DNA of 41,545 nt, taken from Anaeroplasma bactoclasticum. Lineage in GTDB: Bacteria; Bacillota_I; Bacilli_A; Acholeplasmatales; Anaeroplasmataceae. Positions 1-8,024 of the stretch are shown here, piece after piece. The stretch lies in contig NZ_QXEV01000015.1 of assembly GCF_003550015.1 (NCBI RefSeq), positions 1 to 41,545 of the forward strand. Direction: 5' to 3'. Position 1 is the first letter of the stretch; every line of letters begins with the position of its first letter. The notes below the pieces were generated by a model. That model searched no databases. It was not told where the DNA came from and saw only the letters and a program-made list of their open reading frames with translations. A program made the position numbers and the translations under genes.

Positions 1-2
1 CT

Positions 3-92
3 ATTATCCTTAATGCCTTCAATATCAATATTCCGGCAAAATTATATAAACCAGCTGAACTTAGAAAGCTTAAAGTAAGCATAAAATTGTGA
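3..92 (+). CDS. C-terminal end of an unidentified gene (partial)
   Basis: An open frame runs in from the window edge and stops at TGA after 29 codons. The residues (ending PAELRKLKVSIKL) are basic and protein-like. It is followed by a direct repeat and a hairpin that could be its terminator. It could be the tail of a transposase, since the other window edge also looks like a mobile-element boundary, but no catalytic motif is visible and I cannot identify it. Confidence 0.35.
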   Translation: MILNAFNINIPAKLYKPAELRKLKVSIKL

Positions 93-93
93 T

Positions 94-115
94 TGTAGGT
101 ACAAATGTAGGTACA
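94..115. repeat. 10-bp direct repeat TGTAGGTACA x2
   Basis: TGTAGGTACA occurs at 94-103 and again at 106-115, two bases apart, directly after the stop codon of the partial gene. It could be an element end or a binding site. Nothing else in the window matches it exactly. Confidence 0.5.
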
Positions 116-152
116 TAAAAAAACAAAATAAAAAATGGCCTCAACAGGCAAA

Positions 153-186
153 AAATCCAGTAACCAAGCCAAATGTTACTGGATTT
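153..186 (+). terminator. Hairpin terminator after the left-edge gene
   Basis: A perfect 12-bp stem (AAATCCAGTAAC with GTTACTGGATTT) encloses a 10-nt loop, with a short interrupted T run after it on the plus strand. On the minus strand it is followed by five T, so it may work in both directions. Confidence 0.6.
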
Positions 187-243
187 CTTTATATATCAAC
201 TGGCAAACTCGGGTTATATCATAAACATTCTTTATATGTATAT

Positions 244-276
244 AAAAAAACGTATTTTACGAATAAATACGTTTTT
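244..276 (-). terminator. Terminator of the aro operon
   Basis: A 12-bp stem (AAAAACGTATTT with AAATACGTTTTT) and a 7-nt loop lie just after the aroC stop. Reading leftward, seven T follow the cytosine-guanine core. This fits a rho-independent end for the five-gene operon. Confidence 0.75.
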
Positions 277-282
277 ATAAAT

Positions 283-1275
283 CTATTTTTTGTATGCATT
301 ACGAATTAAATTCGCATCACATAACGCAATAGCTAGACATGCTTCTAAAACTACCATTGCTCTTAGGATAATTGCAGCATCATGTCTTCCTTCGATTTCT
401 AAGGATTTTACCTTATCGTCTCTAAAATTATATGTCTCTTGCTTTAATCCAATGGATGGAGTAGGCTTTACAAAGACTTTAACAACAATAGGATTTCCAT
501 TAGAAATACCACCATTAATACCACCATTGTTATTAGAAAGTGTAGTACCTTTAGAATCTATAATCTTATCATTAAATTCAGAACCCTTTAATCCAACGCC
601 ATCAAATCCAATACCAAATTCAATTCCTTTTACTCCACCTACAGAAAACATCAAGTGAGCAATTGTAGATTCTAATGAATCAAAATAAGGTTCACCTAAT
701 CCTACAGGTAATCCTGTAGCTGTTAAAGTAACAATACCACCAACAGAATCCTTATTCTCTACTGCTTCTTTTAAAATAGATTGAAATTTAGATTGGTCCT
801 CGCAACCATTTAAATTTGTTAGGCTCGTATGGAATGTAACTCCCTTTAACATCTTTTTAGCTACAACACCTGCAGAAACTAAACCTAAGGTTAATCTTCC
901 AGAAAAATGGCCACCACCTCTATAATCATTATAGCCATCATATTTTATATGTGCTGTGTAATCTGCATGGCTTGGTCTTGGCTGATCTATCAAATTAGAA
1001 TAATCTTTACTTTTAGTATTTGTATTTACAAAGGATAAAAGAATTGGAGCACCTGTAGTATAGCCATTAAATACGCCACTGATAATATGTACCTCATCTG
1101 CCTCAATTCTTGGAGTAGTGCCTAATCCTCCTGCCTTTCTTCTAGATAAGTCTAAAAGAAAATCCTCTTCTGTTAAAGGAATTCCAGGCTTTACTCCATC
1201 AAGTAAAATACCAACGCCACCACCATGGGATTCGCCATAGATATTAATTTGAAACAATCTTCCGATATGATTCAT
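283..1275 (-). CDS. aroC: Chorismate synthase
   Basis: Last step of the shikimate pathway: 5-enolpyruvylshikimate-3-phosphate to chorismate, using reduced FMN. The N-terminus carries the family signature GESHGGGVG. RRKAGGLGTTPR, then RPSHADYT and YRGGGHFSGR, follow in the usual order, and a C-terminal GRHDA motif is present. At 330 residues it is slightly shorter than many bacterial homologues (about 360-390). The start is supported by AGGAGG 8 nt upstream. It is the last gene of the operon, 11 nt after the chorismate mutase gene, and is followed by a terminator. Cytoplasmic. The assignment is secure. Confidence 0.96.
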   Translation of the reverse strand: MNHIGRLFQINIYGESHGGGVGILLDGVKPGIPLTEEDFLLDLSRRKAGGLGTTPRIEADEVHIISGVFNGYTTGAPILLSFVNTNTKSKDYSNLIDQPRPSHADYTAHIKYDGYNDYRGGGHFSGRLTLGLVSAGVVAKKMLKGVTFHTSLTNLNGCEDQSKFQSILKEAVENKDSVGGIVTLTATGLPVGLGEPYFDSLESTIAHLMFSVGGVKGIEFGIGFDGVGLKGSEFNDKIIDSKGTTLSNNNGGINGGISNGNPIVVKVFVKPTPSIGLKQETYNFRDDKVKSLEIEGRHDAAIILRAMVVLEACLAIALCDANLIRNAYKK

Positions 1276-1286
1276 ATTCTATCCTC

Positions 1287-1571
1287 CTACTTGTTATTTT
1301 TATTTATTAAATCCTTTTGATACTCCTTAGATGCATTTAAAACACCCTCAAAGAAGGTAAGATAATACTTCTCAAGTTGCTTATTGGATAGAGTTTCAAG
1401 ATTTCTAGATTTAATAGTATCTTCACGAATGGAATCCAATACAGGAATATCATTTTCCATTTTATATTCTGCAACCATGGAAATCGCAGCCATTCTTTTA
1501 ATGAATAGATAAATCATTTCATTATCTACTTCATTAATAATCTCTCTTGCTTCCTCTAGCTTATTCTTCAT
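1287..1571 (-). CDS. Chorismate mutase, AroQ type
   Basis: Converts chorismate to prephenate, the branch to phenylalanine and tyrosine. The 94-residue all-helical protein has the AroQ pattern: an N-terminal helix with EAREIINEVDNEM, then KRM, VAEYK and the DSIRE segment that in this family lines the active site. It is a free-standing mutase rather than a fusion to DAHP synthase or prephenate dehydratase. Its start overlaps the end of aroA by 11 nt, implying translational coupling, and tyrA in the same operon would use its product. Confidence 0.88.
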   Translation of the reverse strand: MKNKLEEAREIINEVDNEMIYLFIKRMAAISMVAEYKMENDIPVLDSIREDTIKSRNLETLSNKQLEKYYLTFFEGVLNASKEYQKDLINKNNK

Positions 1572-2826
1572 ATTCTATCTTTCCTCCTAGTCTTTCAAAT
1601 ACTTCCCAAAAGTTAGGGTAGGATTTTGAAACACAACCAGCATTTAATATTTTAATATCGCCTTTAGCCTTAATAGATGCCATCGCAAATGACATAGCTA
1701 CTCTATGATCATTATGGCTATCAATAACGCCACCAGTGAATGAATCTACTCCAAAAATTTCCATTCCATCCTCATGCTCAATGATATTCGCACCAAGCTT
1801 TTCAAGCTCTTCTTTCATACAAGTGATTCTATCGCATTCTTTAATTCTTAATCTTCCAGCATTGATAAATTCCGATTTACCTTCACTTAAGGATGCAAGC
1901 ACAGTAAGTGCTGGTCCCAAATCAGGGCTTTGACTAAAATCAATAATAGCGCCCTTTGTTTTTATAGAATCTGCATATAATTCATCATTTTCATAATGGA
2001 TTTTAGAAGAAAAATCTTCAATATCCTTTAATATTTTCTTATCTCCTTGATGAGAATCCATATTCATAGCTTTAAGCTTAATATTTGCCCCTAAGCAATC
2101 TGCAACTAAAAAGAATGCAGATTGGGAGAAATCTCCTTCAATTGTATAATCACATGGAGTATAGCTTTGATTTCCTTTAATATAGAATTCCTTATAATCC
2201 CTATTTTCAATTTGGATACCAAATTTCTTTAGCATATCTAAGGTTAAATCAATATATCCTTTAGACTCTAAGGTGGTTGTAATTTCTATTTTAGAATCCC
2301 CATCTAAGATAGGTAGGGCATAAAGAAGCCCTGTAATAAACTGGCTAGATATATCTCCTCTTACCTTATATACACCACTTTTAATTCCACTCTTTACCTT
2401 TAAAGGAAGATAGTCCTCTCCTCTTTCATAAGAAATACCTTGTAAATCAAATATTTCTAAGAATGTATCTAGAGGTCTTTTTACTAAATGATTTTCTCCT
2501 CTAAATTCCATAGGAGCATCACATACTAACGCAATTGGAATCATAAAACGAATAGTAGAGCCTGATTCATTTGCGTTAATCATAGATTTTACTCTTTTTA
2601 CTTTAGAACCATATATCACTAAATAATCATCATATTCTTCTATAATTGCTCCACAAGCCCTCATAGCCTCTATAGTTGCTTTAATATCTTTAGAATATAA
2701 AACATTGGAAATAACACTTTTTCCTAAAGCTAAGGATGCAGCAATAATTGCTCTATGAGATAAGCTTTTAGAAGGTGGAATCATTATACTTCCTTCTAGT
2801 TTGGATGGCTTAATTGTTACATTCAT
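1561..2826 (-). CDS. aroA: 3-phosphoshikimate 1-carboxyvinyltransferase (EPSP synthase)
   Basis: Transfers the enolpyruvyl group of PEP to shikimate-3-phosphate. The sequence begins with the substrate-binding PPSKSLSHRA motif. The PEP-binding loop appears as NESGSTIRF, and RLRIKECDRI and NDHRVAMS lie near the C-terminus, all expected for the two-domain EPSP synthase fold. Length 421 residues is typical. It overlaps the aroB end by 17 nt and the chorismate mutase start by 11 nt, so the three genes are tightly coupled. Cytoplasmic. Confidence 0.96.
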   Translation of the reverse strand: MNVTIKPSKLEGSIMIPPSKSLSHRAIIAASLALGKSVISNVLYSKDIKATIEAMRACGAIIEEYDDYLVIYGSKVKRVKSMINANESGSTIRFMIPIALVCDAPMEFRGENHLVKRPLDTFLEIFDLQGISYERGEDYLPLKVKSGIKSGVYKVRGDISSQFITGLLYALPILDGDSKIEITTTLESKGYIDLTLDMLKKFGIQIENRDYKEFYIKGNQSYTPCDYTIEGDFSQSAFFLVADCLGANIKLKAMNMDSHQGDKKILKDIEDFSSKIHYENDELYADSIKTKGAIIDFSQSPDLGPALTVLASLSEGKSEFINAGRLRIKECDRITCMKEELEKLGANIIEHEDGMEIFGVDSFTGGVIDSHNDHRVAMSFAMASIKAKGDIKILNAGCVSKSYPNFWEVFERLGGKIEYEE

Positions 2827-3850
2827 TTTCCTTCTCCTTTAAATCATCCTCACGAATTGGATATATTACAGCCTCACCTAGCTTTGTAATAAAAATAAAA
2901 TTAATAGTTCCTGCTATATTCTTTTTATCATAAACAACATCAGCTAAATATTCCTTATAATCATACTCTACCTGTGGGAATCCATATTTATCTAATATAC
3001 GATTTATAGTGTCTTTAGCTAAAGGATCTGTTACACCTAAATCCACACCCATAGTAAGTGCCATTCTCATACCAATTCCTACCGCAACACCATGCTTATA
3101 GCCATATTTTAATTCAATGGCATGACCGAAAGTATGACCAAAGTTTAGCTTCATTCTCTCGCCAGTATCAAATTCATCAATTTCAACAACCTTTTTCTTT
3201 ACAGATAAAGATTCTTTAATTATTTCCTCATCAACCCCTGGTCTAGTATCTAATAAATCAAATAGCTTTTTATTACCAATCGCACCATGCTTAATTAATT
3301 CACCCATACCGCTGATATATTCACTAGGCTCTAGTGTATTTAATACTTTAGGGTCAATTAAAACCATAGATGGCTGCTTAAATGCTCCTAAGATATTCTT
3401 TCTTCCAAAGAAATCAATTCCTGTTTTACCTCCAATGGATGAATCCATTTGAGATAATAAGGATGTAGGTATACCAATATATGGAATACCTCTATATAAA
3501 GTGGATGCCACAAAGCCAGTTAAATCCCCAATTACTCCACCACCTAGGGCTAATAATAAATGATTTCTTCTTATATCTTTTTTTAATAATTCCTCACAAA
3601 TATGGGAATATTCTGTTAAGCATTTTGATGCTTCCCCATGAGGAATAACTACAGATTCTACTGTAAAATCCTTTTCTAATACAGTAGTAACCTTTTTTAA
3701 ATAAAGCTTTGCAACATTATCATCTGTGACAATAAATACTTTATTATTCTTATATATTTGTTTAATATAATCCCCTATATGATCAAATAGTCCATCTTCA
3801 ATAATGATTCTATAAGAGGTGTGTGTTAAATTTATTTCAAGTTCCTTCAT
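2810..3850 (-). CDS. aroB: 3-dehydroquinate synthase
   Basis: Converts DAHP to 3-dehydroquinate using NAD+ and a divalent metal. The NAD-binding stretch ALGGGVIGDLTGFVAST is followed by IPTSLLSQMDSSIGGKTGID and by the metal-binding NFGHTFGHAIE motif. Length 346 residues is normal. It starts 2 nt after the tyrA stop and overlaps aroA. DAHP synthase, aroD, aroE and aroK are not in this window, so the full pathway must be completed elsewhere or by salvage. Confidence 0.96.
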   Translation of the reverse strand: MKELEINLTHTSYRIIIEDGLFDHIGDYIKQIYKNNKVFIVTDDNVAKLYLKKVTTVLEKDFTVESVVIPHGEASKCLTEYSHICEELLKKDIRRNHLLLALGGGVIGDLTGFVASTLYRGIPYIGIPTSLLSQMDSSIGGKTGIDFFGRKNILGAFKQPSMVLIDPKVLNTLEPSEYISGMGELIKHGAIGNKKLFDLLDTRPGVDEEIIKESLSVKKKVVEIDEFDTGERMKLNFGHTFGHAIELKYGYKHGVAVGIGMRMALTMGVDLGVTDPLAKDTINRILDKYGFPQVEYDYKEYLADVVYDKKNIAGTINFIFITKLGEAVIYPIREDDLKEKENECNN

Positions 3851-3852
3851 AA

Positions 3853-4683
3853 TTATTTTTCCATCTCTTTCCTAATCTTTGTTGAAGAACGGAATAATTC
3901 ACATAAAGCATCCTTATCCTCACGGTATAGTGCCATTTTTAATAAATCTAATTCAAATTCAAAGGAGGCAATATGCTCAAGTAAATATTTTCTATTCTCT
4001 AAAAAAAGCTCACTCCATAGATTCTCATTAATCATTGCAATTCTAGTTAAATCTCTATAGGAATCTCCAATATAGTATTTCGTATCACTATCATGGTCAG
4101 AGTTAACCAAAGAAACTGCAATTGCATGAGTAAGCTGAGAGGTAAAGCCAATCATTCGATTGTGCTTTTCAATATCCATTACAGATATTCTTTTAAATCC
4201 TAAATCTGTACCAATTTGTTTTAATAATTCAATTGCTTCTTCCTTTGTATCTTTTGTTGGTGTAATAAGATAATTTGCACCACCAAAAACACATTCTGTA
4301 GAATAAGCAATACCAATTTTTTCTCTACCTGCCATAGGATGATGAGAACAATACGTTGCAGGTTTTGATAATTTTGTTGCTTCATATATAAAATCACTCT
4401 TTACTCCACAAATATCTGTAATTACTTGACCCTCATGGAAATATTCTTTATATCTTTCAACGAAGGATACAATTGCCTTAGGATATATCGCTAAAACAAT
4501 TAAATCGGATTCCATAATAAATTCCTCTGGATGAACAGAACCATTAGAAATATATTTCTTTTCTAATGCATAATCAATAGAATCCATATTGATATCCGAT
4601 CCATAAACTGTATATCCTTTATTGGACAAGCGGTATGCATAAGCACCACCCATTAAGCCTAAACCTACAATTAAAACTTTCAT
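3853..4683 (-). CDS. tyrA: Prephenate dehydrogenase (tyrosine branch)
   Basis: Oxidative decarboxylation of prephenate to 4-hydroxyphenylpyruvate. A Rossmann GLGLMGG motif lies at the N-terminus, and CSHHPMAGRE and SQLTHAIA are the conserved catalytic and substrate-binding segments of this family. I place the start at the second ATG (4683): AGGAAG sits 6 nt before it, whereas the ATG at 4689 abuts that site. The protein is then 276 residues, without an ACT domain. It is first in the aro operon, an order suggesting that the operon is geared to tyrosine supply. Confidence 0.88.
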   Translation of the reverse strand: MKVLIVGLGLMGGAYAYRLSNKGYTVYGSDINMDSIDYALEKKYISNGSVHPEEFIMESDLIVLAIYPKAIVSFVERYKEYFHEGQVITDICGVKSDFIYEATKLSKPATYCSHHPMAGREKIGIAYSTECVFGGANYLITPTKDTKEEAIELLKQIGTDLGFKRISVMDIEKHNRMIGFTSQLTHAIAVSLVNSDHDSDTKYYIGDSYRDLTRIAMINENLWSELFLENRKYLLEHIASFEFELDLLKMALYREDKDALCELFRSSTKIRKEMEK

Positions 4684-4699
4684 AATCATCTTCCTATCT

Positions 4700-4717
4700 G
4701 TAGTATAAATATACTAC
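4700..4717 (-). promoter_or_regulatory. Palindromic operator candidate in the aro leader
   Basis: GTAGTATA and TATACTAC form an 18-bp inverted repeat with a 2-nt centre. It lies about 14 nt beyond the -10, roughly +8 to +25 of the transcript, a classic repressor position. It is AT-rich and too short for an attenuator. The regulator is unknown; a TrpR/YerC-like or tyrosine-responsive repressor would fit but is not shown. Confidence 0.55.
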
Positions 4718-4730
4718 ACCATAATATAGG

Positions 4731-4759
4731 ATTTTAGCATATAATCCAACACTTTGCAA
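4731..4759 (-). promoter_or_regulatory. Promoter of the tyrA-aroB-aroA-aroQ-aroC operon
   Basis: On the minus strand the -35 is TTGCAA (4754-4759), the spacer is 17 nt and the -10 is TAAAAT (4731-4736), with a TG dinucleotide giving an extended -10. It lies between the degV terminator and tyrA, and no other convincing promoter occurs within the operon. Confidence 0.75.
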
Positions 4760-4785
4760 GAAAATGCACAAAACTGAACAAATAG

Positions 4786-4808
4786 AAAAAAGAGGCTTAT
4801 GCCTCTTT
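4786..4808 (-). terminator. Terminator of nfo-degV
   Basis: An 8-bp stem AAAGAGGC/GCCTCTTT has a 4-nt loop that contains the degV stop codon. A T run follows leftward. It insulates the aro promoter from upstream transcription. Confidence 0.75.
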
Positions 4809-5657
4809 GTCATACTTCTCTATATATCCCATCGCAATAGAATATTTACCATATTTTAATACCATCTGTGGTGGCATTTCAAAACATGGTATTTTCAAAT
4901 CTGGAAAGCTTTTTTCAAGCTCTTTTACAAATGCTTTTGTATATAAGGACCTCTCATTTGTATATAAAACAAATGGAACTACCTTCTTGCCATCCATTTC
5001 CAATAATAATACATCTATATATGGATTTATTGTCTTATTTTTTTCCTTTAAGCGGAGGAAGGAGGAATCACTTTTTCTAATAAAATACATTATAGAATTA
5101 TTACCACTTATTTCAAATCCTTCATCCTCGGAAGAATACTTTTCAATTCTATCGGTTTTATCCTCTAAAGGAGAATATAAAAAGATTGCATTTTTAGAAT
5201 CATAAAAAGCTAATGCTTTTTCTATTTCCGGAATAGATTTATTATCAAAAAACATCTTTTGAGCTTCCTTAGCCATATAAGCTACTGGTAAGCCTTCGGA
5301 TTTTACGATGTAATAAAAGTATTGAACATTATGATTTTCTTTTACATATTTTTCTATTAATGGCTTATAATATTCTAGCTTTTTACTCGATAATATAAAA
5401 TAAAATCTATCATGACCATCTAATACAAAATCCTCTAAAATATCCCTTAATACTTCTTCACTACATCCCTTTATTTCTGGATTTGCGTTACTGTCATATT
5501 TCAATCTTAAATCAAAAGCGTAAAAATCCATCTCCGAAGCATTTTTATATATCTCCACAGGAGAAAAGTGAATTTCATCTGGTAAAATTCCAAGAATAGA
5601 TGGTTCTGGAATAGCTTCAACACCACAATCTGAGGATACGATTACCTTTGTTTTCAA
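4797..5657 (-). CDS. DegV-family (fatty-acid-binding type) protein
   Basis: A divergent member of the DegV family, cytosolic proteins that in characterised relatives bind a fatty acid (FakB type) for phosphorylation. Supporting features are the N-terminal VIVSSD strand, the GCSEEVL helix, the DGHDRFYFILSSKKL segment matching the family's central SS motif, and a C-terminal acidic domain. I choose a TTG start at 5657: AGGTGG lies 7 nt upstream, while the ATG at 5675 precedes that site. This gives 286 residues. It follows nfo by 40 nt and probably shares its transcript. No FakA kinase is nearby, so the ligand is unproven. Confidence 0.6.
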   Translation of the reverse strand: MKTKVIVSSDCGVEAIPEPSILGILPDEIHFSPVEIYKNASEMDFYAFDLRLKYDSNANPEIKGCSEEVLRDILEDFVLDGHDRFYFILSSKKLEYYKPLIEKYVKENHNVQYFYYIVKSEGLPVAYMAKEAQKMFFDNKSIPEIEKALAFYDSKNAIFLYSPLEDKTDRIEKYSSEDEGFEISGNNSIMYFIRKSDSSFLRLKEKNKTINPYIDVLLLEMDGKKVVPFVLYTNERSLYTKAFVKELEKSFPDLKIPCFEMPPQMVLKYGKYSIAMGYIEKYDKEA

Positions 5658-5697
5658 AGTATCACCACCTAACACATAAAGTATATCACAATTTCAA

Positions 5698-6534
5698 TTA
5701 ACATTCTTCTCTTTTTGATTTTAGATATTTTATTTCTTGCATAAAGCCATCTAAATCATTCGGTGTTTCTAAATAGAATGGAATAGCCTTTAGTAAAGGA
5801 TGATTGATGATACGTACTAATGTATCCAATCCAATAGTTCCTTCTCCAAGCTTTGCATGCTGATCCTTATGGGAATTAAAGGGAACCTTGGAATCATTTA
5901 AATGAATAGCCTTTAATCTATCTAAACCAATTACTTCATCAAAATGCTTTAAAACACCATCTAAATCATTTACAATATCATATCCTGCAGAATATATATG
6001 GCATGTATCTATAGTTACACCTATATGCTCCTTATATATTACTCCATCAATTATTTCTTTTATTTCCTCAAATGTAATACCAAGCTCACTACCCTTACCA
6101 CTCATCGTTTCTAAAAGGATAGTTGTTGTCATATCCTTTGTCATTACTTGATTTAATACATCGATTATTTCTTTTATACCAACACTTCTTTCTTGTTTAC
6201 CACAAGAACCAGGGTGAAAATTATATAAAGCATTACCAAATTTTTCTAATATAACTAAATCCTCTTTAAAGCAAATTAATGCAAATTCCCTAACATTTTC
6301 TTTTTCTGATGCAGGATTTAGAGTATATGGTGCATGACATAGTAACCCTTTAATATTGTTTTCTTTAGCAAATAAAAGAAAATCATCTAAATCCTTTTGG
6401 TTAAAGGCTCTAGCCTTACCACCTTGTGGATTTCTAGAAAAATATTGGTAAGTATTTCCACCAATCGATATAATATTTTTAGCAGTTTTATAATATCCAT
6501 CTACGATAGATAAATGACATCCTATTTGAAACAT
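5698..6534 (-). CDS. nfo: Endonuclease IV (AP endonuclease)
   Basis: Cleaves the phosphodiester bond 5' of abasic sites in base-excision repair; a TIM-barrel enzyme with three Zn2+. Metal-ligand motifs appear in order: GCHLSI, CHAPY, NFHPGS, LLETMSGKGSE, TIDTCHIYSAG, HLNDSK, HKDQHAKLGEGTIG and a C-terminal ETPN. Length 278 residues is typical. The start has GAGG about 7 nt upstream. Upstream lies the pyk terminator; downstream the degV-like gene is probably co-transcribed. Cytoplasmic. Confidence 0.95.
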   Translation of the reverse strand: MFQIGCHLSIVDGYYKTAKNIISIGGNTYQYFSRNPQGGKARAFNQKDLDDFLLFAKENNIKGLLCHAPYTLNPASEKENVREFALICFKEDLVILEKFGNALYNFHPGSCGKQERSVGIKEIIDVLNQVMTKDMTTTILLETMSGKGSELGITFEEIKEIIDGVIYKEHIGVTIDTCHIYSAGYDIVNDLDGVLKHFDEVIGLDRLKAIHLNDSKVPFNSHKDQHAKLGEGTIGLDTLVRIINHPLLKAIPFYLETPNDLDGFMQEIKYLKSKREEC

Positions 6535-6576
6535 AAAATACCTCGTCTTAATGAGATTATAACAATAATAAAGAGA

Positions 6577-6607
6577 GAAAAAAAGAGTCCATTTTGAAAT
6601 GGACTCT
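6577..6607 (-). terminator. Terminator of pfkA-pyk
   Basis: AGAGTCCATTT pairs with AAATGGACTCT around a tiny loop, followed leftward by seven T. It separates pyk from nfo. A TATAAT-like -10 for nfo lies at about 6557-6562 but lacks a good -35. Confidence 0.75.
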
Positions 6608-6623
6608 AAAAGTTATATAGTTA

Positions 6624-8006
6624 TTACTTAACGTCAACTAATTCTAACTTCTTGCCAACGATAGTGATGATTGTATCATCAGCTTCAAGCTCTAATGAAG
6701 CCTTTGCCTTTGCAACTGCATCTGCAAGCTTACCAACAAGTGGCTGAATACCGAATAAGATAGAAGCTGTACGAGCATCATCAGCATTGTCAAATGCGAA
6801 GAATACGTCAGCAGCAGGACGGAACTGAGAAATAGCTAAAGCTAATTCAATGTCGCCCTCAACAGCGATTGCTGGAACTTCGAAGTTGTTAGCTAATGTA
6901 GCTGCAGCTAAACCTAAAGCATCTGCCTCATTCTGGTTTTCCTTCATTTCAACTACATTTCTAATCATTAATTCATAATCGATAGAGTCTTCCGCTCTCT
7001 CATCAATCTTAGCCATGTAAGATACTGCTTCGAATGGATAATCACCCTGAGCAGACTCACCAGAAAGCATTGTTGCAGATGTACCATCTAATACTGCATT
7101 GTGAACGTCAGAAACCTCTGCACGAGTAGGTCTTGGGTTCTGCTGCATAGAGTCTAACATCTGAGTAGCTGTAATAACAATCTTACCAGTAGACTGAGCT
7201 AAGAAAATCATCTGCTTCTGGATTTCAGGTAAATCCCAAGCATCAACGTCAACACCTAAGTCACCACGAGCAACCATTACACCATCAGAAAGCTTAACGA
7301 TTTCTTCCATGTTAGATACACCCTCTTGGTTCTCAATCTTAGAGATAACCTTAATATGAGTGTTGCCCTTAGCAGCTAAAATTTCACGAATCTGACGAAT
7401 ATCATCAGGACGACGAACGAATGAAGCAAAGATGAAATCTAATCCCTGATCACAAGCGAATTCCATATCTGCCTTATCCTTTGGAGAAACATAAGGCATA
7501 TTTAAGATAACGCCTGGAACATTACAGTTTCTCTTATTCTTGATCTTACGATCGTTCTGAGCCTCACAAACTAATTCATGATTAGCCTCATCCTTCTCTA
7601 ATACCTTAAGTGTTAAGTTACCATCTTCAATTAAGATTCTTCCACCAACAGAGATATCATCATATAAACCAGCATAAGAAATAGCAATCTTATCCTTATT
7701 TCCTAAATAAGAATAATCCATAGTTACACGGATAATATCACCCTTGTGTAACATAACTGGCTCATCATTCTGTAAATAACCAGTACGAATTTCTGGACCC
7801 TTAGTATCTAGTGCGATACCTGTGAACCAACCATGCTCCTTATTTAATTCCTTAACGTTCTTAATACGGAATCCCTGCTCTTCATAATCACCATGAGAGA
7901 AGTTCATTCTCATAACGTTCATTCCTGCAATTCCGATTAATCTCTCAAGAGATTCCTTCTTTTCAGAAGCAGGTCCAATTGTACAAACAACCTTAGTCTT
8001 TTTCAT
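6624..8006 (-). CDS. pyk: Pyruvate kinase
   Basis: Final ATP-forming step of glycolysis: PEP + ADP to pyruvate. The N-terminus TKVVCTIGPASEKKE, the MNVMRMNFSHG segment, the active-site region VISKIENQEGVSNMEEI, VARGDLGVD and TATQMLDSM are all standard. It is 460 residues long, without the extra PEP-utiliser domain found in Bacillus Pyk. The C-terminal allosteric domain looks short but complete. It lies 18 nt after pfkA behind AAGGAG, so the two glycolytic genes form an operon. Its codons are noticeably more GC-rich than its neighbours, as expected for high expression. Confidence 0.96.
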   Translation of the reverse strand: MKKTKVVCTIGPASEKKESLERLIGIAGMNVMRMNFSHGDYEEQGFRIKNVKELNKEHGWFTGIALDTKGPEIRTGYLQNDEPVMLHKGDIIRVTMDYSYLGNKDKIAISYAGLYDDISVGGRILIEDGNLTLKVLEKDEANHELVCEAQNDRKIKNKRNCNVPGVILNMPYVSPKDKADMEFACDQGLDFIFASFVRRPDDIRQIREILAAKGNTHIKVISKIENQEGVSNMEEIVKLSDGVMVARGDLGVDVDAWDLPEIQKQMIFLAQSTGKIVITATQMLDSMQQNPRPTRAEVSDVHNAVLDGTSATMLSGESAQGDYPFEAVSYMAKIDERAEDSIDYELMIRNVVEMKENQNEADALGLAAATLANNFEVPAIAVEGDIELALAISQFRPAADVFFAFDNADDARTASILFGIQPLVGKLADAVAKAKASLELEADDTIITIVGKKLELVDVK

Positions 8007-8024
8007 TTCTTTTCTCCTTAAATA

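Noticed and set aside
290-658. A 122-codon plus-strand ORF inside aroC
   Set aside because: It is the antisense shadow of a well-supported gene and has no RBS or recognisable motif.
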